This document shows positions 50,501-62,586 of a DNA stretch of 64,000 nt, in pieces (the stretch's first letter is position 1; the number at the start of each line of letters is the position of its first letter). The DNA is from Casuarius casuarius (Eukaryota > Chordata > Aves > Casuariiformes > Casuariidae): positions 1,322,629-1,386,628 of the forward strand of contig PTFA01000011.1 in assembly GCA_003342895.1 (NCBI GenBank). Reading direction: 5' to 3'. The position numbers and the translations under genes were made by a program. The notes beneath the pieces were generated by a model. That model was given only the letters and a program-made list of their open reading frames with translations, ran no database searches and had not been told where the DNA came from.

Positions 50501-52438
50501 ATTCATGTAGAAGTAATTTATTTCTAAGCCATTCTAATAGGCTTAGGTACTAATTAGTTTCGATTTCTTGATTACTGTCTTTAATCATTTTGTGGCTGGT
50601 CACTTGACCCTAATGACTCAATCTTTCTAATTTGATTAGGAAGCTATGGGCACTGGTAAGACTAGTTGCCTGGATATAAACTGTTTCTGTAAGAACCTTT
50701 AACATAACTGTCAAAAGAATAGTTCCCTAGATCCATCATTTTCCTTTTACTTGTACTTAGGGCTTTCCCAATTTAGTAACTGAGGACTTTTAGGAGACCT
50801 GATGGACTGCCCAGTCCTTTTTGATGTTACAGTAGACATACGCCAAGCTGAATCTGGGCATGACTGGTACTTTATCACTGAGAAGGGGAAAGACCTCTAT
50901 GTAATTACTGCATCTGTTTTATGATGAAACTATGCTTTCCCTGGAAAGATTCCTTTAAAAGGATAAAACAAGCTTAATATCAGTAAGTGACTCTAGTACG
51001 TCCATTCTATTATGAGCGTCATGTTACAATCTTCATTCTAGTCTATGCAATTGGATAGGAATTTAGGATTTCATTTTTTCCTTGGTTCCTGTTGCATATC
51101 TTCTTCATGTAAATAGAAGATTTATGAAAGTACTTTATATAAAATGTTTTTGCATCAACTGATTTATTTTTGTGTCGTAAGTTTTTAGTTTCTTCCAGCG
51201 GCTGATGGTAGTGGGAGGGGTTTACTTTTAAGGCCTCTGCTTTTGGCTTTCTACTTTTCTTCTTCCTCTATCACGCATAACAATTTATTCTCTATTTGTG
51301 TAGTATTTCCTTTTCTTTCCTCTTTCTACCTTTCCTTCCCTCTTAAGTCCTCATTCCATTAAGTTAGGCCTTATTTAATTACTCCCTTGCTTCTTGCTAA
51401 CNCTTGCATGAGATGGTCAGTAATATTAATGGAGAAAAAATCATGGGACATTATTCCACTTTCACTTTCTTCTACTATTGGAGTTTGTTTGTGCAAGGGT
51501 TAGAAGCCATTTGACCAAGAATGTGTTATATTAACTCTGCAGAAATTTGATGGACTTTAATGTAATATACAAGTGTGTAATTAAGACAAAGCTGCTGGAT
51601 CTAATTGCTTGCTACAGATGCATAAAGTGCCATAGCTTCAAAGCCTTCCAGAAATGACATCTTATTCTTATAATGCCTCTGGAATGTGGTTTACAGTCTC
51701 AGGGATCATTTAATTAGTCATTTTGCAATCTTAAGTGGTTGTGGTTGAGGATATTTCAGGGGTACCGACTTGCTTCATTTATCAAAAAGCTGTGTTTAAA
51801 CTGTTACTGATGAACTTCAAAGCTGAAGCTAGAGAAGATGTTTTGTGCTGCTGGCTGATGTGGAGGTGATAATCTCTGGAAGTNGGGTTGAAGAGTACTC
51901 AACACTATACTATATTTGTTAGCATCTCCCCAGTTTTATAAGAAGAGAAATAGAGACATCCATTAGTTGGCTAGTGATCTTCATGGTGTGTTGGCCAAGA
52001 TAAAAGTCATCTTATAGTTGTAAATTAGTATTTTGAGCCATTGGGTGGTATAAAATGTCAGTCAGTTGTTTTGCAAGGTAGACAAGATTTCAGTTGAGGC
52101 ATATAATCTTCCCTGTATGGAGTTAAATTAGAAATGGTGATAAGAATGTGAAGGGGTGGGAGCAAACTGATCAAATTTCATGCAACTGAGCTCAGGTTCA
52201 GACCATTGAGACCCTAGACTTGGGGTTTTAGTTTTGGTTATTTGCAGCACCCAATAAAATAGACCTTTGGGTTTTGCATGAAGCTTTAGGAAAATTGGAC
52301 TTTTTTGAATTGTGAGGCTCTTCCCTGACATGCTGGTCCCTAGTTGGCTTCAGCCCACCAAAAGCTTGCACTGGATATCCACCTTTGCTGCAGGCTGTGT
52401 TCGAGTTCAGTGTCTTAATGGATGCTTCATCGAAGATA

Positions 52439-52468
52439 AAGACTGAGGAGATTAAGACTGAGGAGACT
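52439..52468. repeat. 15 bp tandem duplication
   Basis: Two adjacent copies of AAGACTGAGGAGATT, the second ending ACT (14 of 15 identical). In one frame the region reads KIKTEEIKTEETK within a 31-codon open frame starting at an ATG near 52418. No gene is claimed. Confidence 0.75.
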
Positions 52469-55293
52469 AAAAGTGAATTGATGGCTGTATGTACCCCTAT
52501 GGTTAGGGCATGAGAAACCTTCAGTGCTTGGGGGAAGGCAGGTCAGCATCTTTTCTCATTGGCAGGCCTGGGCAGCTACCTGTGCAATTATTTACAGTTT
52601 TGCTATGTATAGATGTTGTCCATTACATCTTGTTGAGTTTATAAGATAACACCAATGCTATTTCTGAATGCACTGATAACAGTGCTTTCTGTTACGGTTT
52701 GTTTGTTTGACTTGTGGGTGAAACAACAGGGAACCCACAGCTGGCATCTAATATTTAGGCAGGAAGAAGTCAGCATCAATATCACGGAGGAAAGTGTTAT
52801 AAATAGAAAATGTGTCTACGGAACAGCTAATTAATTTACAGTGAAAACACTAAGGAAGAAAACTGGTGCCAGATTCTCACAGGAATATTTTAAGCTGACA
52901 TTTTCTCAGTGTTTGGAATAACTATCACTCTGAGCATGAGGAAATGTAGAGAAGCCATAGGAAGTTTGATTGTGCCCTGCAAGCTTTCCCGACTGCCGAT
53001 TCTGCCAGCTTAAACTCAGTCTTGGTTGGACGGCACGTGCTTGAGAGGACAAAATGTGATCGGCTTTCTCACAGCATTAGCTTGTGTAAAGTGCACCCCT
53101 GTATTTCTCTGGGAAGCTCAGGGATGCAGTAAGCTCCATCGCAGTGAAAAGCCATTTATAGCTGTGCAGCACAGAGGAATTTCTCTCACGTCAAGGTGGG
53201 GCTGTAATCAAGTTACCCAACAAAAACAGATGGATTTATTCACTTGTTTTGTCCCTGGGCACATTTTAAGACCTGGATNTAACATCTATGGTTAAATGAC
53301 ACTTCACCTTACCTCCCACATCTGGCCCTTTCCTTTGAGCACTGGATACAAATGAATAGTGTGTCTGTTCCACACACTTTGCCTTAAACTGGAGATCTGT
53401 GGCATAATTCTACCCCAGTTTGATAAGATGCAGGCACGTATTCAACCCGCTGTAACTAAATCTGGCCATTTATAAACCTCTTGATGATACTGACATTTTA
53501 AACTATTTTGTGCTCCCTGATGTANGGGGTAGAAGCGGATCTGATGTGAACGCCAGCTACGCTCCGGTACAATACCAGGGGTCATGTGCTTGGGGCACTG
53601 GCTCATTCACGGACTTAATCCCCAACTCCTGCGTAACAACATGGTTTGTGTCAGGCTGCTGGGAAGCTAGAGACAATGTGAAGCTCTGTTCTGGGAGTAT
53701 TGGCTCCAAGTGCTGCACAGCTCCTATGGAAATGGGTGATGGAGTCCACAGGGAGAGGAGCTAAAGTCCATTTTCTGTCTTCCTCTTTTTTACCTCATTC
53801 TTGCTAGCTGACAAGGAACTGATATCATTTCCTAAGATCTCTTGCCTGCTACTTACAGATTATTTTTTTATTTTTTCTTACTCTTGTTTTTTTTTTAATA
53901 TATAAGTTACATCTACACAAATTTCTCTGTCACTTTGTAAGCACATTTCATTTTTATATGATTAAATAGATCTTTCTGAGGAGCTCAAGTTGACTTTAAT
54001 ACCCAGCTTTAACATCCAGAATTTTAAAATTTCCTTTTCTGTAGTGGGAAGCTCTCAACATTTGTTTAAGGTATGGACTACATGACTTTTGAATAACTGG
54101 GAACAAGTTCTTTCAAGTCAATAAAGCTCTTCCTGCTCAGGATAAATTTATTTCCAGCATTTTGCTCTGGGTTTTGCAACACTGTAAAGTTTAGTAGCTC
54201 ATGAAGAATAGCTATGTAAAGTATACAAATAATGAGAATAAAAGATTTTGAAGTGGAATATTCTCAATAATTTGGACTTTCAGGGTTTTTATTGTTCAGT
54301 TCACACACTCTTCTGACTTGTTCAGCCACTCTAGTGAGCATGGTAAATGCAGTACCAGATGTGTTGAGTCCTACTCACTCCCTTTGGAGTCTTTGACAAA
54401 GNCGCTGTCTTTGGACTTATCTCTGGAAATAGCATTCAGGCCTCCTGATGCAATGCTCTCATTCAAATGCTCAGCAGCTCTCATGGCTTTTGGTCTCAGC
54501 AAAATTTTCTCCTTCTCCCCCTCCTTCACTTCTCCCCCCTTCACCACCAGTCTAAAGCCATATGGACTCCCTCACTCTGAGCATTAACCTTTGATGAATA
54601 TGCTCTTCATTGCTGTTCACTCCCAGAGTTTGCAAGAAGGAAGAATGATTTTGCAACTGTTTTATTTCATATCATAAAATCATCCTGGGTAAGTAAGGAT
54701 CACAGAAGTTCTGCATCTGAAAGTTGTTTTTACTCAATGAGTAAGTTCACCAAAGTTAATCTCCTTGTAGAGACCAAGCCATTCCTTGCTAATGAGAACC
54801 GTGTGCACAGCAAATAACCCAAGTCTTGCTGAAAATACTTAGATGCTACAAATACAGAACATCTTCAGGTTAAACATGTGAGCAGACCCCTGAAAGGACT
54901 CGCCTGGTCCACCTGCTCCGCAACACCCCACAGGCCTAATCCCCCGCCGCCTTGGCCATCCCCCAAGCATCGGTCTGGGTGCTGCCGAGCAGCAGTGGAG
55001 GGGTGGCTGTGGCAGGACACCCAAGTTGCACAGCTGTCACAAATCCCTGGGGGCTCAGGTGTTGTGCTTTCGCTTGCTGAGGCTATGGGAGGGGTGGGAG
55101 AAAGTGGAGGTGTCAAGGAAAGGGGGGTTTGGACATTGATGTCAAAAGTTTGTGTTTGGAGGAAGGAAAAGATAGCAGGTATGTTTGTACTTTTTCAGTC
55201 CCCTTTATACAAGGATTGTATTGTATAAAGGTTCAAGCTATCAATGGAGCAAAGATCTCCAGAACAGTGTGTTGTGTGATGCGTGTTGTGGTG

Positions 55294-55319
55294 TTTTTTT
55301 TTTTTTTTTTTTTTTTTTT
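55294..55319. repeat. T26 homopolymer, longest in the window
   Basis: Twenty-six T after GTGTTGTGGTG. Read on the minus strand it is an A26 preceded, about 35 bases upstream, by TATAAA rather than AATAAA, so a retrocopy origin is not well supported. The length may also be an assembly approximation. Confidence 0.8.
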
Positions 55320-56954
55320 GGTTGGCACATTGTTTAGCAAATGTTTTATACGTAACCTAAATTTGAGGCTATATTAATGCTGATGTCATCACTGGTAATG
55401 GCTCTTAGCTTTATTTCCAATTCACAGTGTAAAGCAGGAACAAAGTTGCTGTCAAACTGGAATGATTGTTTGAGAGAGTTCAACCATCTACCTGTGTTTT
55501 ATGGGAACAGGGAGGGAGGGATGGAAGGAACAAAATCTGTCTGGACCAGGAGCATGGGGGAGGAAATCATGAATGCAAGGAGACCATATGCTGTGGCTGG
55601 CAGATAAATGTGTGGGCTTTTTTGTTCATTTGTAACAAAGATTAACTACATCTGCTTTATTACTTTCTGTATCATTGCAACAAGCATACAGTTTTACAAG
55701 AAGTTCACTATCCGTGCATTTCAGTGGTTATATAAAATGTTCGGGCTTTATTTCTTGGACTAGTTATTCTTTTATAGTTGAAGACAGCTCTGACATTTAT
55801 CTCTGTGTAAAAAGATGCAGCCTCATTTTCTATTGCTTGTAATAATTAGATCCAATAGCAAATCTATACTAAATAAGTCTCTGCATGCTGATCTGCTCTC
55901 CAGTTGTTTCCTTAGTGCTGCATGGAATGACTTCTCAAGTTCCTCTTTTTTTCAGACATTAGAGCCTAAAATAACTGTGCAGATAGAAACAAAGTATTAG
56001 GGCTAAATCTGCAAGTGTGCTATAGCTGGAGGTATGTGTCAAGGATTATTAAAGATGTTTCTCTGCTTATGTCATAGCTGAGAAGCCATTAGACCCTGCA
56101 TAAATTACCCCAATCGTTTCATTTCTTTATACTGGTACCCTAATGGTTCTTCACATCAGACCAGTGTTACCAGAGCACGTCTGCCTCTGCCCCTGTTTGC
56201 TGCATGCTGCAAAGGCAGGTGTAGCACTGGCTTTATTTGAACTATATCCAGTTCAGACTCANTTTTGTTGCTCAGATGTTGCAAATGGGAGTTAGCCCAG
56301 AGCATGGCTGGTGCTGGGCGTCTCTGCTAGCCCTTCATGCCTTCCCTGTTCTTGCAGCTCCTGCTTTCTCTCTGCCTCCCGCACTGTCCAGTCCTTCTCA
56401 AGGAAAGCAGCCTGCTAGCTCTGGGGTCCTCGCTGGGATCTGCTCCATGGCTGCACCACAACTGTTACTTGTAATTATACTGTGTGTGTCTGTGTAACTT
56501 TTTAAAATAAGCAAAGGTCAATAAATGAGCCCTATTGTTCTCCTCCGCTCCCTTCCTACTTGCCTTCTCCAGGGACTGGTGCAATTCAGCAGTTCAAATT
56601 GCACAAGCTTCACCTGGAAACCATCCCGCTCCACTCTCCCTGCCCGCTCCACAGGGAGTAATAGTGTAATGGCTTACACGTGTACTTCAATTATCTCTTC
56701 CCAGCCTTCAAACTGTGTTACCTGCCGTGCATCTATCCTTATGCAATAGCAGATTTGGGTATAACTTTAAGACTACATTAAAGCCCTGCTTGATTGATTT
56801 CTTGTAAAGATTAAGGTTGCTGACATTTTCAGCCTGAGCTCAAATAGTGGACGCTGGCTTTGATTATCCTCTATTCTACACCAGTACAAATCTGAAGTCA
56901 GTGGACTTAGGCAGATGCAAGGAGAAAATCGGATGTGCTGGCTAGGTCTTTTGA

Positions 56955-57170
56955 TGTCACCAGCTGCCTACTGCGATTTGCATGTATTACTGCAGAAGGA
57001 AAACAGGAGATCTTTTTGTAACTAATCACTCCAATTCAATAATTAATCTAAGGGTGGACAATGTATGTTGTAACTGGAATTATTGTGCCAGGTTTCATCA
57101 CTCTGCCTTGATTTGTATCTCCCTGGTAACTGGCTCTGACAGGCAAAACAATCAGTGGGTTTGCTTAAAC
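56955..57170. promoter_or_regulatory. Candidate regulatory block (octamer plus homeodomain words)
   Basis: ATTTGCAT lies at 56976-56983 and TAATTA at 57040-57045, with neighbouring TAATC and AATTA words in sequence free of repeats. This resembles vertebrate conserved non-coding elements in word content only; I could not test conservation. Confidence 0.2.
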
Positions 57171-60100
57171 AAAAGGTTAGGATGGAAAACACATTTAGTC
57201 GGAGTTGCTAGAAACTCCTAGAGGGTGGGGAGAGGGCTCGGAAGCTTTGAACCAATGATGCTCACTTTGACACCAATATTTTTTATATTAGCATCCCACA
57301 GACAAAGCCTTTCCCAGCTCATTCCAGCTTTTATCTTTCTGTCACTAAAGGCCTCTGCTGCAGAAGGGGTTTGTTTGTTCTGTAAGCAATGGAGGCAGGG
57401 AGCCTGAAGGTATTGATGCTCACTCTGCATGTGCCTTTATATAAGGTGCAATTAAATTAGGGCTTCTAATGCTCTCTCTCATTGGGATAGCTGATACAGG
57501 TAATGGGACTACTCATTCTATTTAAACCTCTGCTTGTCCTGTAACATAACTAATATTTTAACAGTAGTTTTCATTTGCTATTTTTCTTCCTCTTTCAAGG
57601 GCAAGTTCATAGAGGAGGTCACCCTGCTTGTCTCTTCTGGCACACAGGTGACCCTAATGAGCCAGAGGAGTCAAGAAGTCAAGCCATGGAAGAGCTTGGC
57701 CTGGGCACTGCACCATCGACACTTCTGGTCTAAGCTCTAGGATGTCTAGGATGCAACCTACTGTAGATGGTAACACCCGTTTTTCAGAGACTTGAAGAGC
57801 TAGGTACAGAGTCTAAAATCACCTTATGAAAGATGCTGTGTGAAGGTTAATAACTCTGTGCACAGATAGCTAGTTAGCCACCTCTCCATTGGTTGTATCA
57901 GCTGTGACAGACTCTTCCTGAGGTCCCTGTTTGGCAGCCTTTTTTGGAGATAAGTGTGCCTGTTTATTTTTTGAAACATCTGAATAGGGATCATGCTTTT
58001 AAAAGATTGGGGAGAAGAGGTGGAGTTTAGCGCTTCAGCACCTACTAATGGGTAGAGTTTTGTCTAGAAACAGATAGTTCCTGTTCACTTCCTCCCTGTT
58101 GATTTGAACACTTCGCTCCGTCCTACCTGAAGGCTGCTCTGAAGCTGACTCCCCTTCTGAAGGGATTAAATAGAAAACTACCTGGTTTCTATATCCTGCT
58201 CCTTTTCAAAAAGGATCAAGGTACCAAATTGTGTNAAGACTGGGACAATTCTGAATGTGCCCAAATGTATAAATGTGAGCCTTTGTGGGAGTCTTCATCC
58301 TAAAGATAAGAATAGAAACGCCCAGGAAACTGATATGCTTGGAGCCTGGGCCATGGCTGGCCCAGAGTTCTCAGACCCACAGTTTAGACTTGACTTTCAA
58401 ATATGTAAAATAAGACTTATTTTGAAGCCTGGGCATTGAAGGTTGCCAGAGCTTGTGATATTGTGATTTATTTGTTACTGGGCTGGGAAGTGAGTAAAAC
58501 CAAGTCTGGTTCCCTGCTCTGCTCCCACTGCTACATGCATACCTTCCCCTCCCTTCATGTTTCAGACAACAAATCGTATGGGAAGATGCCCTCTGTAGGT
58601 CACTTTATACAGTGGTGATTTACCCGCCTGTGCTACCCCGAGTACTTTTCCACATCAGTTTGTGAACTGTGCGTTAAATCTTGTTTGAGCTGCGAGCTTG
58701 AAGCTTGTTCGTCCCCCATAATGGACAAGTCTGGGGGTTCTGATTATAAACCTGCATTACCATATTCAGTGTAATAGTTATTTTTCATTATTGCTCTGCA
58801 GTTTTCCTGCCCTCTTCCCACCAAGAGAAAAATCAGGTCCTCATAAATTGTGAATAAGCCCCTGTCACTTGTGATCCATTGGATTGGAGAAAACCATTAA
58901 TTGTGATTTCCCCCTCATTAAGTCTGACTATGAAGATCATGTAGAGACCAGTGTTGCATTAAGGATTTTTGTTGAGAAACAGTAGTAAGCCATTACCTTA
59001 TAAAACATAACTGTCAGTATTTTTATTAGTATATAAGATATGATGCATTATACTTGCCAATTCTGTTATATTTGTGGATTGCACATAGCTTCTAGAAACT
59101 TGGTACTTGACATTTAAGATTGATACAGCACCAATTAATTTAAAAATACAACCTCATGCAAGAGGCTAATCTAGTTATTGAATTAGCACAGTATTTTGAA
59201 TCACTTACATTCTGTATGTGAGAAACAATTCGTAAGCAAGTCATCAATGTTAATACTGTTTGAACTTTTGCTGGTTTGCTTAAGGATATAACATTTGATG
59301 AGATGCTCGCATCTTCTGGAAAAGCTGTTCCTTTCAGCCAAATAAATTGACTTTCTTATTGGTATAGTGATAAGGAAAAAATGTGCCTAGGATACCAGTT
59401 ATAACCTGGATTTTCTGGCCTTCATATTCCCTTAGAGAAAGCAGTCATCGGCTAGCAAGACCCCTTGCTCTGTGATGTCTGTGAAGACATCTGTGGTGAT
59501 ATGGATGATGGGTGGGGGTAAAATGCAGCAGCTGGATTTAGTATCAACTATTTATTTTGTTCTGTTACTTAGAGGGGATCCTTAGAAGTATAATGAAAAC
59601 CCTGAACTAATCTGGTATAGGTCAGGTTTGCTAGAGCATCCCTCTGGCATCATTATTATTTTCCACCAATTTTGATTAAAAACTCAGTAGGAGTATGCTG
59701 CTGCTTCTACTCACATCTAGCCATGCGTGTGCAACAGAGAGAGAAGCTCTCACTATTGTGCTACGTTCACCCAACGAGGTGAAGCAGCTGCATAAGGTAT
59801 CGAACAGTCAAAAACTTGGACTTTGAATACTCTGTGTATTGTGCAAGAGAGAGAACATGCGTCAGCATACCAGGGATGAGAGAGGGTGGTTATTTTAACA
59901 CTTGTATTTATCTGTGAGCCTATTAGACTGATGATGGACTTCTAAAGATGAACTTCTGTCTGGCTTTGGAAAGTACCTGTATTAGCAGCCCACAACGAGT
60001 CATCTCTGGGCCCTCGCTGTGAGTCTTGAAGGTGCAGGCTTCATCTGTGGAAACACTTGTTGCTTTTTCTTTTGTCTCTGTTGCTTATTTTTCCCCAAAT

Positions 60101-62137
60101 TCCCTGGAAATTCATGCAGCCTTTGGAGGGTGAGTTGGGCTGAGGTAACGTTTGCCAAACTGGCCTTAGCAGATACCCTCAGAATTGGGGAACTGACTGG
60201 AGTTGGAGGAGGAGTAGGTGAAGCTGTCAAAACTGCATGTTGGTCACATTTGTTCTGTAGGATGTTTAGCAGGAATGAGACTCAGAGAGAATGCACCTTC
60301 TTTATCAAGTTTTAGGACGAGGTTTTTGGAATCAGTGGTTTGAGTACTCGGATGGAGTGGTTCTGCTTTCGGGAACAAGAGCACAAACTGCCACAGCAAT
60401 TGCGTTGCTTATGCTGGTCAGAATACAAACACTGCTGATTTAAAAATTACATAAAAGTTAAAGTAAATGTTAAGCCACAAAGCAGAACTGGCAGTTTGAA
60501 AATGGTATTCATATAGTTGTCGTATTGGGGAAACTGCTAATTGCATCTCCTGGGTAAATAGTACCGGCCTTGGGCATAGGCAAAATAAGGTAGTTGCCAC
60601 AGGCAACAAAATCACGGCCTTAAGCCAGATGAAGAAAGACCTTCTGGGTTTCTCAGCAGCTGCTGCAGCTCGGGGCTCAGCAGTGCTGGAAGAGGGNCTC
60701 TCCTGGGCCAATCTTCCCCAGCAGCTCAGGGTTGTGAGACCTAGCATGCCTGGCCAGCCCTGGTTCCCTTGCTTGCCCTGCAGCAGCGCGCAGGTGGCTG
60801 GTCGCCTCCTCACAAGGACAAGTGAGGAGAGCCAGGGGCTTTGCTGTGTGTGTTCTCACCCCTTTCCTGCCTTCTCTCCAGTCCCTGGGGGCGGTGGGAT
60901 CTGGTGTGCCCAGGGGTGCAGGGAGTGCAGGGGATCCCATGGGACCAGCCCTGGCACTGCAGGGACATAGAGGTAGGAGCCCCAAGGAGAAGGAGACTTG
61001 CCCTTGGACAAGACAAACTCATTTTTCCCTGCATTCTGGGCTTGTCCTCTCATCAAAAGCATGTGTATTGGTACTTTAGTATGGACCAGACATTTTGGAA
61101 ATCATTGCCAAGTAACTCAATTGGTGACTGTTAGCAAAGGTAATGATGAAGACTGAATCAAACAAAATACAATTCACTGTGGTGAGTTTTTTTGCAGTTC
61201 TTTGCCAGGTGTGAAATAGTAAGAGGAAAAAATGNCCCTGGAGCCAAGGCTGATTTTTGGAACCAAATGCTAGCAGCCAGTTCAAGGCCTTTTTTCCCTC
61301 AGCCTGGNAGATTGGTGCTGGCTACACTTCTTTGGACCGGATCAGTGATAGCCCCACAACCAAGCAGGTAGCAGATTTGTTTGTTAGCTGAAGGGCAAAA
61401 AGAGCCAACTTCCATGTCCTCAAACTAGTACCAGCCTAGGCCATCCTGCTCCCTGCTGGCAGAGAGTTCCTTAAAACTGTCAAAGAAAAGTGAGTTAATT
61501 TTGTCTGGCTAAAATGTAAGCTAAAGAAGAAAAGCTTTTAAGAGGGCTATCCATTGTGCTGAAGAATGTAATTGTGTAGCCTACTAATATTCCTTATCCC
61601 TTTTTTTGCCTGAGTTCATCTGATCTATTCTATGTGAAAACTGTAAACTGTTTGGCTCAGATATTCTTCTGTATCATCTAGTAATATGAATAATTATGAG
61701 AAAATAAATTCTTTACTCTTTATAGGTACAGAAAGCCATGCAGCGTGGATGCTATTTGCATGACTGCAGGTATATGTCATTGAGAACTTGACTGAAAAGT
61801 TGACTTAAATCTGGGTCTACTTCCTATTTAGGATAATGCATATTGTATACAGAAGAGTATGCATGCCCTACATTGCATAGGCACTGTGAAGTATGTAACA
61901 TAGAGGTTACTTCCTTCTGTGTTTGAGTTCTCCTATTGCTTCATGTTTTCCTTCTCCTACAGTTTTCTATCTGCTCCGATAATCTCTGAGCCCCATTTCT
62001 GCCACTTGTGTGCCTTTTTAACTTTGCGTCAGTCTATATTCCTTTTTTTTAGGGTCTTGACAGGGTTGGTACCATTGCAAGAGCAGAATGATTCCTACCA
62101 GGCCTGCTGAGGGGAAACTGAGGATTAATCAACTTCG

Positions 62138-62159
62138 CTCCGCAGCAAGTGCTGCGGAG
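62138..62159. repeat. Perfect GC-rich inverted repeat, 10 bp arms
   Basis: The arm CTCCGCAGCA and its exact reverse complement TGCTGCGGAG are separated by the two bases AG. Pairing stops immediately outside the arms. It is too short for a microRNA precursor; cruciform formation or a dimeric protein site are possibilities. Confidence 0.85.
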
Positions 62160-62552
62160 AGGTGGCTAGGAAGGTAAACTGGCTGGGAGTGTCAAGTCCT
62201 TTCCCGTTTGCAGCCAGTTCCCTGAGGAGCTTGATACTGAAGAAAACTGATTAACCTGTCACTTCCCTCTGTGGCAGTTTGGGTTGGGTTTTCTGTTGTT
62301 GGGTGTGGTGTGCATGTGGTGGTTTTTTGTTTGTTTGTTTGCTTGTTTTAGCAAGGCACCGAGCTGTACAGCCAGCTTTGTATGTTCCCATTGAGGCCAG
62401 CTCTCTCAAGCATCCTCTTTTGATGTTATGCTTCAGACAGGTGAGTGAGTGATCTCTTTGCCTGGTATGTCTCTGCTGACCTTAAAACCTGGTCTAACCC
62501 CATGGACGTGTTCACTAGCTCCCATGTGAAAAATGAAGATTTTCTCTATTTT

Positions 62553-62586
62553 TNTATATATATATATNTTTNTATATATATATATA
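62553..62586. repeat. TA microsatellite with ambiguous bases
   Basis: TATATATA units run with N at 62554, 62568 and 62572, followed by A5. The Ns suggest length or base variation that the assembler left unresolved. Confidence 0.85.

Larger units (their letters stand above)
42450..55293. other. Intergenic stretch without recognisable gene
   Basis: Contents: an AT-rich block near 43130-43440; a C-rich (minus-strand G5) quadruplex motif at 43620-43647; a T23 tract at 47473-47495; a GA-rich patch near 48540-48740; and a 15 bp tandem duplication at 52439-52468. The longest open frames are about 119 codons (47817-48176) and occur where frames on both strands are open; none has a recognisable domain. 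Ambiguous bases become frequent from 48367 onward. No tRNA, rRNA or other RNA gene was recognised. Confidence 0.5.

Noticed and set aside
54670..54720. ATCATAAAATCATCC resembling a CR1 tail
   Set aside because: No adjoining CR1 body sequence is recognisable on either side.
61724..61790. Short segment between TTTATAG and GTATATG that looks like a tiny exon
   Set aside because: Poor pyrimidine tract, weak donor and fewer than 50 bases; easily produced by chance.
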